From contig NZ_BMDZ01000006.1 of assembly GCF_014636235.1 (NCBI RefSeq), positions 58,079 through 122,078 of the forward strand: a stretch of DNA of 64,000 bases, written 5' to 3'. Both the position numbers and the translations under genes were made by a program. Of the stretch, positions 41,334 through 49,658 are shown one piece after another (within the stretch, counting starts at the first letter, position 1; the number at the start of each line of letters is the position of its first letter). This DNA is from Tistrella bauzanensis (GTDB taxonomy: Bacteria; Pseudomonadota; Alphaproteobacteria; Tistrellales; Tistrellaceae). Under the pieces are notes generated by a model that was not told the origin of the DNA, made no database searches, and saw only the letters and a program-made list of their open reading frames with translations.

Positions 41334-42562
41334 TGGACACCATGAGGGCAGGCACCGCCCCCTGGATCACGGTGGTCGGCATCGGCGAGGACGGGCTTGG
41401 CGGTCTCGGGGCGCAGGCACGCGCATGCGTCGATGCGGCCGACATCCTGATCGGCGGCGACCGTCATCTGGCGATGCTGCCGGCCGGCGATACCCGCCCG
41501 AAACATGCCTGGCCCAGCCCGCTCAAGGCCCTGCGGCCGGTGATCGAGGCGGCGCGCGGCCATGATCTGGTGGTTCTGGCCAGCGGCGACCCGTTCTGCT
41601 GGGGCATCGGCACCACGCTGGCACGCTGGTTCGGCGCCGATGCGCTGACAGTGCATCCGGCACCCTCGGCCGCCAGCCTGGTCTGCGCGCGGCTGGGCTG
41701 GTCGCTGCCGGATGTGCGGCTGATCACCCTGCATGGCCGGCCCCTGGCGCTGCTCGACCGGCATCTCCAGCCGGGCGCGCAGCTCATTATATATACCGAC
41801 GACGGTGCTGCCCCGGCGGCGATCGCCGGCCGGCTTGCCGAACGCGGCTTCGGTGCCAGCCGGATGACCGTGCTCGCCTGCCTGGGCGGCCCGCATGAGA
41901 CCATCCGCCAGACCCGCGCCACCGATTGGGGCGATGCCACCACCGCCGACCTGAACACGGTGGCGGTGACACTTGCGGCCGATGCCGCGACCGATTGGCA
42001 CCCGACCGTGCCGGGGCTGGATGACGACGCCTTCGATCATGACGGCCAGTTGACCAAACGCGAAATGCGGGCGATCACCCTGGCCCGCCTGATGCCGGCG
42101 CCGCGCGCGCTGCTGTGGGACATCGGCGCCGGCAATGGATCGATCGGCATCGAATGGCTGCGCGCCGAGGCCACCGCCCGGGCGATCGCGGTCGAGCCCC
42201 GCGCAGACCGGGCGGCCCGCATCCGCGGCAATGCCGAGGCGCTGGGCGTGCCGGCGCTGACGGTGATCGAGGGATCGGCACCAGCGGTGCTGGACGAACT
42301 GCCGGCACCGGATGCGATCTTTCTAGGTGGCGCCGTGGCACAAGATGGCCTGATCGCGCTGTTGATGGATCGCCTGATCCCAGGCGGGCGACTGGTCGCC
42401 AACGCGGTCACGCTCTCGGGCGAGGCGGCATTGGCCGATGCTCATCATCGCCATGGCGGCGACCTGATCCGCGTTCAGGCCGCGCGCGCGGTGCCGGTGG
42501 GGCCGCATATGGGCTGGCGTGCCGCCATGCCGGTCACTCAATATGCCTGGAGGAAACGCTGA
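41333..42562 (+). CDS. cobL: Precorrin-6Y C5,15-methyltransferase (decarboxylating) CobL
   Basis: A 409-residue fusion of CbiE (N-terminal ~210 residues, C5 methylation: WITVVGIGEDGLGGLG, GDRHLAMLP) and CbiT (C-terminal, C15 methylation and decarboxylation: REMRAITLARLMPAPR, LLWDIGAGNGSIGIEWLR). SAM dependent. The ATG at 41333 has GGAGG 7 nt upstream; a GTG at 41330 is less well placed. It is coupled to cobH before it and cobI after it (TGATG). Confidence 0.96.
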   Translation: MDTMRAGTAPWITVVGIGEDGLGGLGAQARACVDAADILIGGDRHLAMLPAGDTRPKHAWPSPLKALRPVIEAARGHDLVVLASGDPFCWGIGTTLARWFGADALTVHPAPSAASLVCARLGWSLPDVRLITLHGRPLALLDRHLQPGAQLIIYTDDGAAPAAIAGRLAERGFGASRMTVLACLGGPHETIRQTRATDWGDATTADLNTVAVTLAADAATDWHPTVPGLDDDAFDHDGQLTKREMRAITLARLMPAPRALLWDIGAGNGSIGIEWLRAEATARAIAVEPRADRAARIRGNAEALGVPALTVIEGSAPAVLDELPAPDAIFLGGAVAQDGLIALLMDRLIPGGRLVANAVTLSGEAALADAHHRHGGDLIRVQAARAVPVGPHMGWRAAMPVTQYAWRKR

Positions 42563-43320
42563 TGGCGGCGCGGATCGGCGATGCCGCCGCCGGCCGGCTG
42601 ATCGGGCTGGGCATGGGGCCGGGCGACCCCGAGTTGATCACGCTGAAGGCGGCCCGGCTGCTGGGCCATCTGCCGGTGATCGCACATATCCACGCAGAGA
42701 CGCCTGAAACCGGCGGCGAGGCGGCGCCTTCGGGGGCCGGACTCGCCCGTGGCATCGCCGGTGAGCTGATCCGCACCGATGCCACGCTGATCGCGATCGC
42801 GATGCCGATGCGCGAGGACCGCGCCGCCGGTGCCGCCGCCTATGATGCCGGCGCGGCCCGGATCGCCGGGCATCTGGCCGAGGGCCACGATGTCGGCGTG
42901 CTGTGCGAGGGCGACCCGCTCACCTTCGGCTCGTTCATGTATCTGGCGGCCCGGCTGTCGGGGCGCTTCCGGGTGGAGGTGGTACCGGGCATCACCTCGA
43001 TGACCGCCGCCGCCGCCCGGCTGGTGCTGCCGCTGGCGGCGCGCACCGACAGCCTGGCGATCATCCCGGCGACCCTGCCCGAAGCCGAACTGGCCCGCCG
43101 GCTGGACGCGGCCGATGGTGCCGCGTTTCTGAAGATCGGCCGCCATCTGCCCAAGCTGCGCCGGGTGCTGGCGGCGGCGGGTCTTGCCGACCACGCCTGG
43201 TATGTGGAACGCGCGACCCGGCCGGAGGAACGCATCCTGAAGCTGTCGATGCTGGCCGATGACACGGCACCCTATTTCAGCCTGATCCTGGTTCACCGAC
43301 GCGGCGAGGCGACCCGATGA
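42562..43320 (+). CDS. cobI: Precorrin-2 C20-methyltransferase CobI
   Basis: A 252-residue SAM-dependent tetrapyrrole methylase. The N-terminal GLGMGPGDPELITLKAARLL loop, VLCEGDPLTFGSFMYL and VEVVPGITSMTAAAARL are diagnostic of CobI/CbiL. The ATG at 42562 overlaps the cobL stop by one base and has AGGAAA upstream. The frame is open further upstream inside cobL, but without methylase sequence there. Confidence 0.96.
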   Translation: MAARIGDAAAGRLIGLGMGPGDPELITLKAARLLGHLPVIAHIHAETPETGGEAAPSGAGLARGIAGELIRTDATLIAIAMPMREDRAAGAAAYDAGAARIAGHLAEGHDVGVLCEGDPLTFGSFMYLAARLSGRFRVEVVPGITSMTAAAARLVLPLAARTDSLAIIPATLPEAELARRLDAADGAAFLKIGRHLPKLRRVLAAAGLADHAWYVERATRPEERILKLSMLADDTAPYFSLILVHRRGEATR

Positions 43321-45146
43321 CCGACATGACCCCCGCCATCCTGATCCTCGGGCCATCGGCGCTGCCGCTGGCCCGACGGTTGGCGGCGCTGCTGCCCGGC
43401 GCCGTGATCACCGGCCCCCATGCCCGGCTGGATGTGGCCGAGCGCATTGAGGTGGTGCCGCTTGAGCCGGTGGCCGATGGCCTGCGGGCACTGTTCCTGG
43501 CTGGCCGGCCGGTGATCGGCATCGCCGCCGCCGGCGCGTTGATCCGGATGCTGGCGCCGGTGCTGGCCACGAAGGCCACAGAACCGCCGGTGCTGGCGGT
43601 GGCGGAAGATGCCAGCGTGGTGGTGCCGCTGCTGGGCGGCCATCATGGCGCGAATGATCTGGCGCGGCGGATCGCCGGTGCCATCGATGCGATCGCGGCC
43701 ATCACCACCGCCGGCGATCTGCGCTTCGGCGTGGCGCTCGACGATCCGCCGGCGGGCTGGCGACTGGCTGCGGCCTGCGACCCGAAGCCGGCAATGGCCG
43801 CCTTGGTCGCCGGGGCAGCCATCCGGTCCGGCACCGCCCTGCCCGACTGGCTTTCCCATCTACCCCGGGCGCCCGACGGCGCCGTATCGGTGGTGACCAG
43901 CCATCGGCGCGATGTGCCCCCGAACGGCGGCTTGCTCTATCATCCGCGAAGCCTCGCGGTCGGCATCGGATCAGATCGCGGCGCGCCGGCTGCCGAAATC
44001 AGCCAGTTGATCGATGACACACTGGCCGATGCCGGACTGGCGCCCGAGGCGGTCGCACTGATCGCCACCATCGACATCAAGGCCGACGAGGCCGGTATCG
44101 CCGCCGCCGCCGACGCCCTTGGCCTTCCGGTCCGGATCTATCCGGCGACACGGCTGGCGGAGGAAACCCCGCGGCTGGAAACCCCCTCCGACTATGTGCG
44201 GGCCACGGTGGGGGTGGCCGGTGTGGCCGAGGCGGCGGCCCTGGCCGCCGCCGGCCCCGATGGCCGACTGATCGTGGCCAAGCGCAGATCGGCGCGGGCG
44301 ACCTGTGCCGTGGCGCTGGCACCGGCGCCGATCGATGTCGACCACACCGGCCGGGCGCCGGGGATGTTGTATGTGGTGGGCATCGGCCCCGGCCGCGCCG
44401 ACTGGCGCACGCCCGAAGTGGACCGCATGGTCGCCGCATCGACCGATCTGGTCGGCTATGGCCTGTATCTGGATCTGCTGGGGCCGGCCGCGGCAGGCAA
44501 GCGCCGCCATGGCTATGAGCTGGGCGAGGAGGAGCGCCGGGTCGCCTGCGCGCTCGACCTCGCGGCCGAAGGGCGCCAGGTCGCCCTGGTCTGTTCGGGC
44601 GATGCCGGGATCTATGCCATGGCGGCCCTGGTCTATGAACTGATCGAGCGTGGCCAGGATCAGGGCGGTCCGCGTCCGCTGTGGTCGCGGGTGCGGGTGC
44701 AGGTCTCGCCCGGCATCTCGGCCCTGCAGGCGGCGGCGGCGCGCGCCGGCGCGCCGCTCGGCCATGATTTCTGCGCCATCTCGCTATCGGACCTGATGAC
44801 CCCCTGGCCGGTGATCGAGCGCCGTGTGCAGGCCGCCGCCGATGGCGACTTCGTGGTCGCGTTCTACAACCCGGTCTCGCGCCGCCGCCGCCACCAACTG
44901 GCTCGGGCACGCGAAATTCTGCTGGCCGCGCGCGGCCCGGCAACGCCGGTGATCCTGGCCCGCAATCTGGGCCGACCCGACGAGACGGTGACGGTGATCG
45001 AGCTTGGAAGCCTGGATGTCGACGCCGTCGACATGCTGACCCTGGTGATGGTCGGCGCGCGCGGCACCCGCCGGCTCGATCTGGGTCAGGGGGTGCGGGT
45101 CTATACACCCCGCGGCTATGGCAGCCGCGGCGAGGAGGTGGCATGA
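43317..45146 (+). CDS. cobJ: CbiG-CobJ fusion (lactone-opening domain plus precorrin-3B C17-methyltransferase)
   Basis: 609 residues. The N-terminal ~345 residues are CbiG-like (AAGALIRMLAPVLATKATEP, LGGHHGANDLARRIA, IDIKADEAGI), including the C-terminal CobE/CbiG_C part. From about residue 348 it is CobJ (GMLYVVGIGPGRADWRTPEV, LVCSGDAGIYAMAALVYEL, QVSPGISALQAAAARAGAPL, VVAFYNPVSRRRRHQL). CbiG opens the cobalt-precorrin-5A lactone in the anaerobic route; CobJ carries out C17 methylation with ring contraction. The fusion combines consecutive steps. ATGA overlaps on both sides. Confidence 0.94.
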   Translation: MTDMTPAILILGPSALPLARRLAALLPGAVITGPHARLDVAERIEVVPLEPVADGLRALFLAGRPVIGIAAAGALIRMLAPVLATKATEPPVLAVAEDASVVVPLLGGHHGANDLARRIAGAIDAIAAITTAGDLRFGVALDDPPAGWRLAAACDPKPAMAALVAGAAIRSGTALPDWLSHLPRAPDGAVSVVTSHRRDVPPNGGLLYHPRSLAVGIGSDRGAPAAEISQLIDDTLADAGLAPEAVALIATIDIKADEAGIAAAADALGLPVRIYPATRLAEETPRLETPSDYVRATVGVAGVAEAAALAAAGPDGRLIVAKRRSARATCAVALAPAPIDVDHTGRAPGMLYVVGIGPGRADWRTPEVDRMVAASTDLVGYGLYLDLLGPAAAGKRRHGYELGEEERRVACALDLAAEGRQVALVCSGDAGIYAMAALVYELIERGQDQGGPRPLWSRVRVQVSPGISALQAAAARAGAPLGHDFCAISLSDLMTPWPVIERRVQAAADGDFVVAFYNPVSRRRRHQLARAREILLAARGPATPVILARNLGRPDETVTVIELGSLDVDAVDMLTLVMVGARGTRRLDLGQGVRVYTPRGYGSRGEEVA

Positions 45147-46000
45147 CGGTTCATTTCATCGGCGCCGGGCCGGGCGCGCCCGACCTGATCACCCTGCGCG
45201 GCCGCGACCTGATCGCGCGCGCCCCGGTCTGCCTTTACGCGGGCTCGCTGGTCCCGCGTGAGGTGATCGACTATGCGCCCACGGGCGCGCGGATCATCGA
45301 CACCGCGCCACTGACGCTCGACGAGATCGTCGAGGAAATGCGCCAGGCCCATGACCAGGGCCACGACGTGGCGCGGGTCCATTCCGGCGATCCGTCGATC
45401 TATGGCGCCACGGCCGAACAGATGCGCCGGCTGCGGGCGCTGGGCATTCCCTTCGACGTCACCCCCGGCGTGCCGGCCTTCGCGGCGGCGGCAGCGGCGC
45501 TGCAAAGCGAGCTGACCCTGCCCGGCATCTCGCAGACCATCATCGTCACCCGCACTGGCCATGCCTCATCACCGATGCCCGAGGGCGAGACGCTTGAGGA
45601 ACTGGGCCGATCGCGGGCAACGCTCGCCATCCATCTGTCGATCCGTTTCCTGCCCCAGATCCACCGGACACTGGGCCCCCATTACGGTGACGACTGCCCG
45701 GTGGTGGTGGTCTATCGCGCCAGTTGGCCCGATCAGATGATCATTCGCGGCACGCTGGCCGATATCGCGGCCAAGGTCCGCGCCGCCAAGATCACCCGCA
45801 CGGCGCTGGTGCTGGTGGGCCACGTCTTCGCACCCGGCGACTTCGCCGACAGTGCGCTTTATGATCCTGGACATGCGCATGTGTTGCGCCCGAAGCGGAC
45901 CGCGCCCCGACGCGCCAGACCGGCGCCCGCGGCCGGCCGCACGGATGCCGACACAGACGCCGTCCCCCGCGTCGGAGTGGTGACCGCCGACCCCGGCTGA
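45143..46000 (+). CDS. cobM: Precorrin-4 C11-methyltransferase CobM
   Basis: A 285-residue SAM-dependent methylase: VHFIGAGPGAPDLITLRGRDL, RVHSGDPSIYGATAEQM, FDVTPGVPAFAAAAAAL, SQTIIVTRTGHASSPMPEGE. The C-terminal ~35 residues form an Arg/Pro/Ala-rich tail beyond the methylase fold. Last gene of the coupled cbiX-cobM run; the following hupE starts 77 bp later on the same strand. Confidence 0.96.
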   Translation: MTVHFIGAGPGAPDLITLRGRDLIARAPVCLYAGSLVPREVIDYAPTGARIIDTAPLTLDEIVEEMRQAHDQGHDVARVHSGDPSIYGATAEQMRRLRALGIPFDVTPGVPAFAAAAAALQSELTLPGISQTIIVTRTGHASSPMPEGETLEELGRSRATLAIHLSIRFLPQIHRTLGPHYGDDCPVVVVYRASWPDQMIIRGTLADIAAKVRAAKITRTALVLVGHVFAPGDFADSALYDPGHAHVLRPKRTAPRRARPAPAAGRTDADTDAVPRVGVVTADPG

Positions 46001-46077
46001 CCCGCACTGCCCCCAACTGCCCGTTCTTATCGTTCACATCCACGACGCCAGACGTCCCGACGACGGAGACCGTACCC

Positions 46078-46665
46078 ATGTTCCGACGCCTTCTGCCCAC
46101 CACGCTTGCGACCGCAGCCACTGCCCTGCTCCTGGCCAGCCCGGCCTTCGCCCATACCGGCCATGAGGTCGCGGGCTTCATGAGCGGTTTCGCCCATCCG
46201 ATCGGCGGGCTCGATCACGTGCTGGCCATGCTCGCGGTCGGCTTCTGGGCCGGCCAGACCGGCGGCCGCATGATCTGGGCGGCACCGCTGGGCTTCATTG
46301 CGCTGATGATCGCCGGCGGCGCGCTGGGCATGGCCGGCATCGGCCTGCCGGGTGTCGAGCTTGGCATCACCGCCTCGATCGTGGTCTTCGGGCTGATGAT
46401 CGCCTTCGCCTTCAGGCCGAACCCGGTGGCCGCCGCCGCCATCGCCGGTGTCTTCGCGCTGTTCCACGGCCATGCCCATGGCACCGAGATGGCGGCCGGC
46501 GGATCGGCGGCACTGTATGCGCTGGGCTTCGTGGCCGCGACCGCCCTGCTGCATCTGGCCGGCATCGCACTGGCCATGGGCATGCGCAAGGCCCAGGTCG
46601 CGAAGCTTGAGCGTGCGGTCGGCGCCGGCATCGCGCTGGCCGGTGTGGCGCTGATGGTCGGCTGA
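46078..46665 (+). CDS. hupE: HupE/UreJ-family metal transporter
   Basis: 195 residues with a signal peptide (to SPAFA, about residue 23) and six membrane helices. The metal-binding signature AHPIGGLDHVLAMLAVGFWAGQ and the second FALFHGHAHGTEM motif are present. The family imports Ni2+ or Co2+; placement directly behind cobM argues for cobalt supply to this pathway. No riboswitch was found in the 77-bp gap. Confidence 0.9.
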   Translation: MFRRLLPTTLATAATALLLASPAFAHTGHEVAGFMSGFAHPIGGLDHVLAMLAVGFWAGQTGGRMIWAAPLGFIALMIAGGALGMAGIGLPGVELGITASIVVFGLMIAFAFRPNPVAAAAIAGVFALFHGHAHGTEMAAGGSAALYALGFVAATALLHLAGIALAMGMRKAQVAKLERAVGAGIALAGVALMVG

Positions 46666-46667
46666 CA

Positions 46668-46684
46668 CAGGCCGATACGGCCTG
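46668..46684. terminator. Short hairpin after hupE
   Basis: CAGGCC-N5-GGCCTG begins at the third base after the hupE stop, between convergent hupE and cobK. The stem is only 6 bp and lacks a T-run, so it is a weak terminator candidate. Confidence 0.35.
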
Positions 46685-46697
46685 GACGTGAGGTCGC

Positions 46698-46735
46698 TCA
46701 GGCCGGCTCGGCGGCAGTTCAGGCCGGCTCGGCGG
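46698..46735. repeat. 17-bp direct repeat at the cobK 3' end
   Basis: TCAGGCCGGCTCGGCGG occurs at 46698-46714 and again at 46719-46735. The second copy contains the cobK stop codon and its last codons (PAEPA), so the first copy is a duplicated gene end just downstream of the stop. Confidence 0.8.
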
Positions 46736-47492
46736 GCAGACCGATCCAGTCCATGGCGGCGGCGACATCCGCCGCCAGCGGGCCGTCGGGCACCGGCGGC
46801 CGGTCGATCATGAGGACGGCGATGCGGCATTCCCGCGCGACATCGATCTTGGCCATGGCCCCCGTGCCGCCGGCATTCTTGGCGATCACGGCGGAGACGA
46901 CGTGGTCGGCAAAGAACCGACGTTCGGCGGCGATGTCAAACGGCCCGCGATCACGCACGAAGCGGATGTCGACGGCCGGCGGCACCACGGTCACCGGCTC
47001 GATCGTCCGCACCACGAAGCCGTATTCCGGGCGCCGGGTGAGCAGGTTAAGCCCACGCCGGCCGGTGGCCACGAACACGCGGCCATCCTCGGGCGCCGCC
47101 GCCCGCGGCAGGGTCTCCAGCGCCTCGGCCAGATCGGCGACACCATACCAGCGATCGCCGATCCCGGCGGTCCAGGGCGGCCGGCGCAGCACCAGCCGTG
47201 GCACCGCCGCCCGCCGCGCGGCCTCGACCGCATGGCCCGACATGGTTTCGGCGAAGGGGTGGGTGGCATCGATCAGCCGGTCGAAGCCTTCCGCCTGCAA
47301 CAACCGGGTCAACCCGTCGATGCCGCCAAGCGCGCCGCTCAACAGCCGCCCGGCCGGCCGGCGCGGTTCATCGGTGACACCGGCAAGCGAGGTCCAGACA
47401 TCGTGGCCGGCGCCGGTCGCGGCCTCGGCCAGCGCCCGCGCCTCGGCGGTGCCGCCCAGGATCAGCAGCTTCAGGGGCGTGCCGATCGCCAT
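46719..47492 (-). CDS. cobK: Precorrin-6A reductase CobK
   Basis: A 257-residue NAD(P)H-dependent reductase: LLILGGTAEARALAEAA at the N-terminus, DRLIDATHPFAETMSGHAVEAA, RVFVATGRRGLNLL and SAVIAKNAGGTGAMAKIDVA are CobK/CbiJ hallmarks. It reduces the C18-C19 bond of the macrocycle. It starts 1 bp after the cbiD stop, forming a two-gene leftward operon that faces the rightward operon ending with hupE. Confidence 0.95.
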   Translation of the reverse strand: MAIGTPLKLLILGGTAEARALAEAATGAGHDVWTSLAGVTDEPRRPAGRLLSGALGGIDGLTRLLQAEGFDRLIDATHPFAETMSGHAVEAARRAAVPRLVLRRPPWTAGIGDRWYGVADLAEALETLPRAAAPEDGRVFVATGRRGLNLLTRRPEYGFVVRTIEPVTVVPPAVDIRFVRDRGPFDIAAERRFFADHVVSAVIAKNAGGTGAMAKIDVARECRIAVLMIDRPPVPDGPLAADVAAAMDWIGLPAEPA

Positions 47493-47493
47493 G

Positions 47494-48687
47494 TCATGCC
47501 GCCCCGAGCAGAACCGGATCGGTGGCGGCCATCGGCTTGCCCAGCCGGTCGGCCACCACTACATCGACCATGACCGGTGCCGGATCGAGCGCCGCGACCA
47601 GGGTTGCCCGCGCATCTCTGGCAACGGCCTCGGCCAGCGGCAGGCCTGCCGCCACGGCCATGTCGAGCGCCTGTTTGGCGGTGTTGGCGCGGGCAATCGC
47701 CGATACCAGCGCCGCATTGGCGCCGATGCCGGCGGCGGCGGCCGCGAGCCGGCCGAAATCGACCGTCGAGCGCGAGGAATGCAGGTCCAGCGCGCCTTGC
47801 GCCAGCTTGACGAGCTTGGCGAAACCGCCCGCCACCACCAGATGCGGCACCGGATGGGCGCGGAGATATTTGGCGAGCGCGCCGGCGAAATCGCCCATGT
47901 CGATCAGCGCATGATCGGGCAGATCGGGCAGCAGGCGGCGCAGCATCGCCTCGGAGGTCGAGCCGGTGCAGCCGGCGACCCGGGCCAGACCGGCGGCGCG
48001 CGCCACATCGACGCCCCGGTGAATGGAATGGATCCAGGCCGCGCAGGAATAGGGCACGACCACACCGGTGGTGCCCAGAATCGAGATGCCGCCCAGAATG
48101 CCCAGGCGCGGGTTCCAGGTGCGCTCGGCCAGGGCGGCACCGCCGGGCACCGAAATCGTGATCGTGACATCGCCCGGATGGCCGAACAGCCCCGCCAGCC
48201 GGGTGATGGTCTCGGTCATCAGCCGGCGCGGCACCGGGTTGATCGCGGGCTCTCCCACCGGCACCGGCAGTCCGGGGCGGGTGACGGTGCCGACCCCCGC
48301 TCCGGCGCGAAACACCACGCCGCTGCCGGGGGCCGCCAGTGCGACCGTCGCCAGGATCAGCGCGCCATGAGTGACATCCGGATCGTCGCCGGCATCCTTG
48401 ACGATGCCGGCGGTGATGGCGCCGCCCGGCTCCACCCGGCGCTCGGCCAGGGTGAAGACCGGCTGCTCGCCTTTGGGCAGAGCGATCTGGACACTGTCGG
48501 GAAACCGGCCGGTGGCCAATGTGGTAAAAGCGGCGGCCGTGGCGGCTGTGGCACAGGCGCCGGTCGTCCAACCGCGACGCAACACCCCTTCGGGTTTGCG
48601 GCCGCCACCGGCCGGCGCCTCAACCGGCGTTCCGGTCGGTGCGTCGGACTGATCGACAGGGACTGCGTCGGACGGTGCATCGCTCAT
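47494..48687 (-). CDS. cbiD: Cobalt-precorrin-5B C1-methyltransferase CbiD
   Basis: 397 residues; the CbiD family methylates C1 in the anaerobic-type route, replacing CobF. Motifs: RRGWTTGACATAATAAAFTTL, DAGDDPDVTHGA, EPAINPVPRRL, GGISILGTTGVVVPYSCAAWIHSI, GDFAGALAKYL and VVAGGFAKLVKLAQG. The short Pro/Gly-rich N-tail precedes the conserved start. Divergent from cobA with 98 bp between them. Confidence 0.95.
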   Translation of the reverse strand: MSDAPSDAVPVDQSDAPTGTPVEAPAGGGRKPEGVLRRGWTTGACATAATAAAFTTLATGRFPDSVQIALPKGEQPVFTLAERRVEPGGAITAGIVKDAGDDPDVTHGALILATVALAAPGSGVVFRAGAGVGTVTRPGLPVPVGEPAINPVPRRLMTETITRLAGLFGHPGDVTITISVPGGAALAERTWNPRLGILGGISILGTTGVVVPYSCAAWIHSIHRGVDVARAAGLARVAGCTGSTSEAMLRRLLPDLPDHALIDMGDFAGALAKYLRAHPVPHLVVAGGFAKLVKLAQGALDLHSSRSTVDFGRLAAAAAGIGANAALVSAIARANTAKQALDMAVAAGLPLAEAVARDARATLVAALDPAPVMVDVVVADRLGKPMAATDPVLLGAA

Positions 48688-48785
48688 GGCCGGACGATAC
48701 CATTGCAGCCCGACCCCCGGAAAGCCCCAGCCGGGACAAGACCGGGACGATATCTTTCCACCGTCAGCGACAGGAGACAGGCAGC

Positions 48786-49658
48786 ATGAGCGAGGCGACC
48801 CGGACCAGCGTCACCCTGCCCGGTTTCCTGGGCCTGCCCATATTTCAACCCGGCTGGGTGTGGCTGGTCGGCGCCGGGCCGGGCGATCCGGCGCTGTTGA
48901 CGCTGGGTGCCGCCCATGCGCTGGCCTCGGCCGATGTCGTGGTCTATGACGCGCTGGTCGACGAACGCATCCTGGCGCTGGCCGGCCCCGACGCGCAATT
49001 GGAATATGCCGGCAAGCGCGGCGGCCGCCCGTCGCCGAAACAGGCCGATATCACGCTGCGGATCATCGATCTGGCCCGCCAGGGCAAGCGGGTTCTCAGG
49101 TTGAAGGGCGGCGACCCTTTCGTGTTCGGCCGGGGCGGCGAGGAAGGTCTGGCGCTGGTCGAGGCCGGTATCCCGTTCCGGGTCATTCCCGGCGTCACCG
49201 CCGGCATCGGTGGCTCGGCCTATGCCGGCATCCCGGTCACCCATCGCGACACCAACCACGTGGTCAGCTTCATCACCGGCCACGACACCACCGGCGGCGT
49301 CACCGGCAATATCGAGTGGGAGGCGCTGGCCAAGGGCTCGCCGGTGATCGTGCTCTATATGGGACTGAAACATCTGGGCGAGATCGCCACCCGGCTGATG
49401 GCCGGCGGTCGCGACCCGGACGAGCCGGTGGCGGTGATCGCGCGCGCCACCACCCCGGCGCAACGGGTGCTGGAAACCACGGTCAGCCGGGCCGAGGCCG
49501 ATGTCGCGGCATCAGGCATCGAGGCGCCGGCGATCGTGGTGATGGGGCCGGTGGTGCGGCTGCGGGCGGCGCTGGACTGGCTGGGCGCGCTCGACGGCCG
49601 GGCTCTGACAGCCGACCCACTGGGCACCCGCCATGGCCAGAAGAAGACCGGGTCGTGA
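48786..49658 (+). CDS. cobA: Uroporphyrinogen-III C-methyltransferase CobA
   Basis: A 290-residue SAM-dependent methylase making precorrin-2, the entry step of corrin and sirohaem synthesis. VWLVGAGPGDPALLTL, YAGKRGG, RLKGGDPFVFGRGGEE and PVTHRDTNHVVSFITGH are intact. It is the CobA/SUMT type with no fused CysG domains. The ATG at 48786 follows ACAGGAGACAG. The stop is overlapped by the GTG of cobB. Confidence 0.97.
   Translation: MSEATRTSVTLPGFLGLPIFQPGWVWLVGAGPGDPALLTLGAAHALASADVVVYDALVDERILALAGPDAQLEYAGKRGGRPSPKQADITLRIIDLARQGKRVLRLKGGDPFVFGRGGEEGLALVEAGIPFRVIPGVTAGIGGSAYAGIPVTHRDTNHVVSFITGHDTTGGVTGNIEWEALAKGSPVIVLYMGLKHLGEIATRLMAGGRDPDEPVAVIARATTPAQRVLETTVSRAEADVAASGIEAPAIVVMGPVVRLRAALDWLGALDGRALTADPLGTRHGQKKTGS

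Noticed and set aside
46001-46077. Possible B12 riboswitch before hupE
   Set aside because: The gap is only 77 bp and has none of the riboswitch core.
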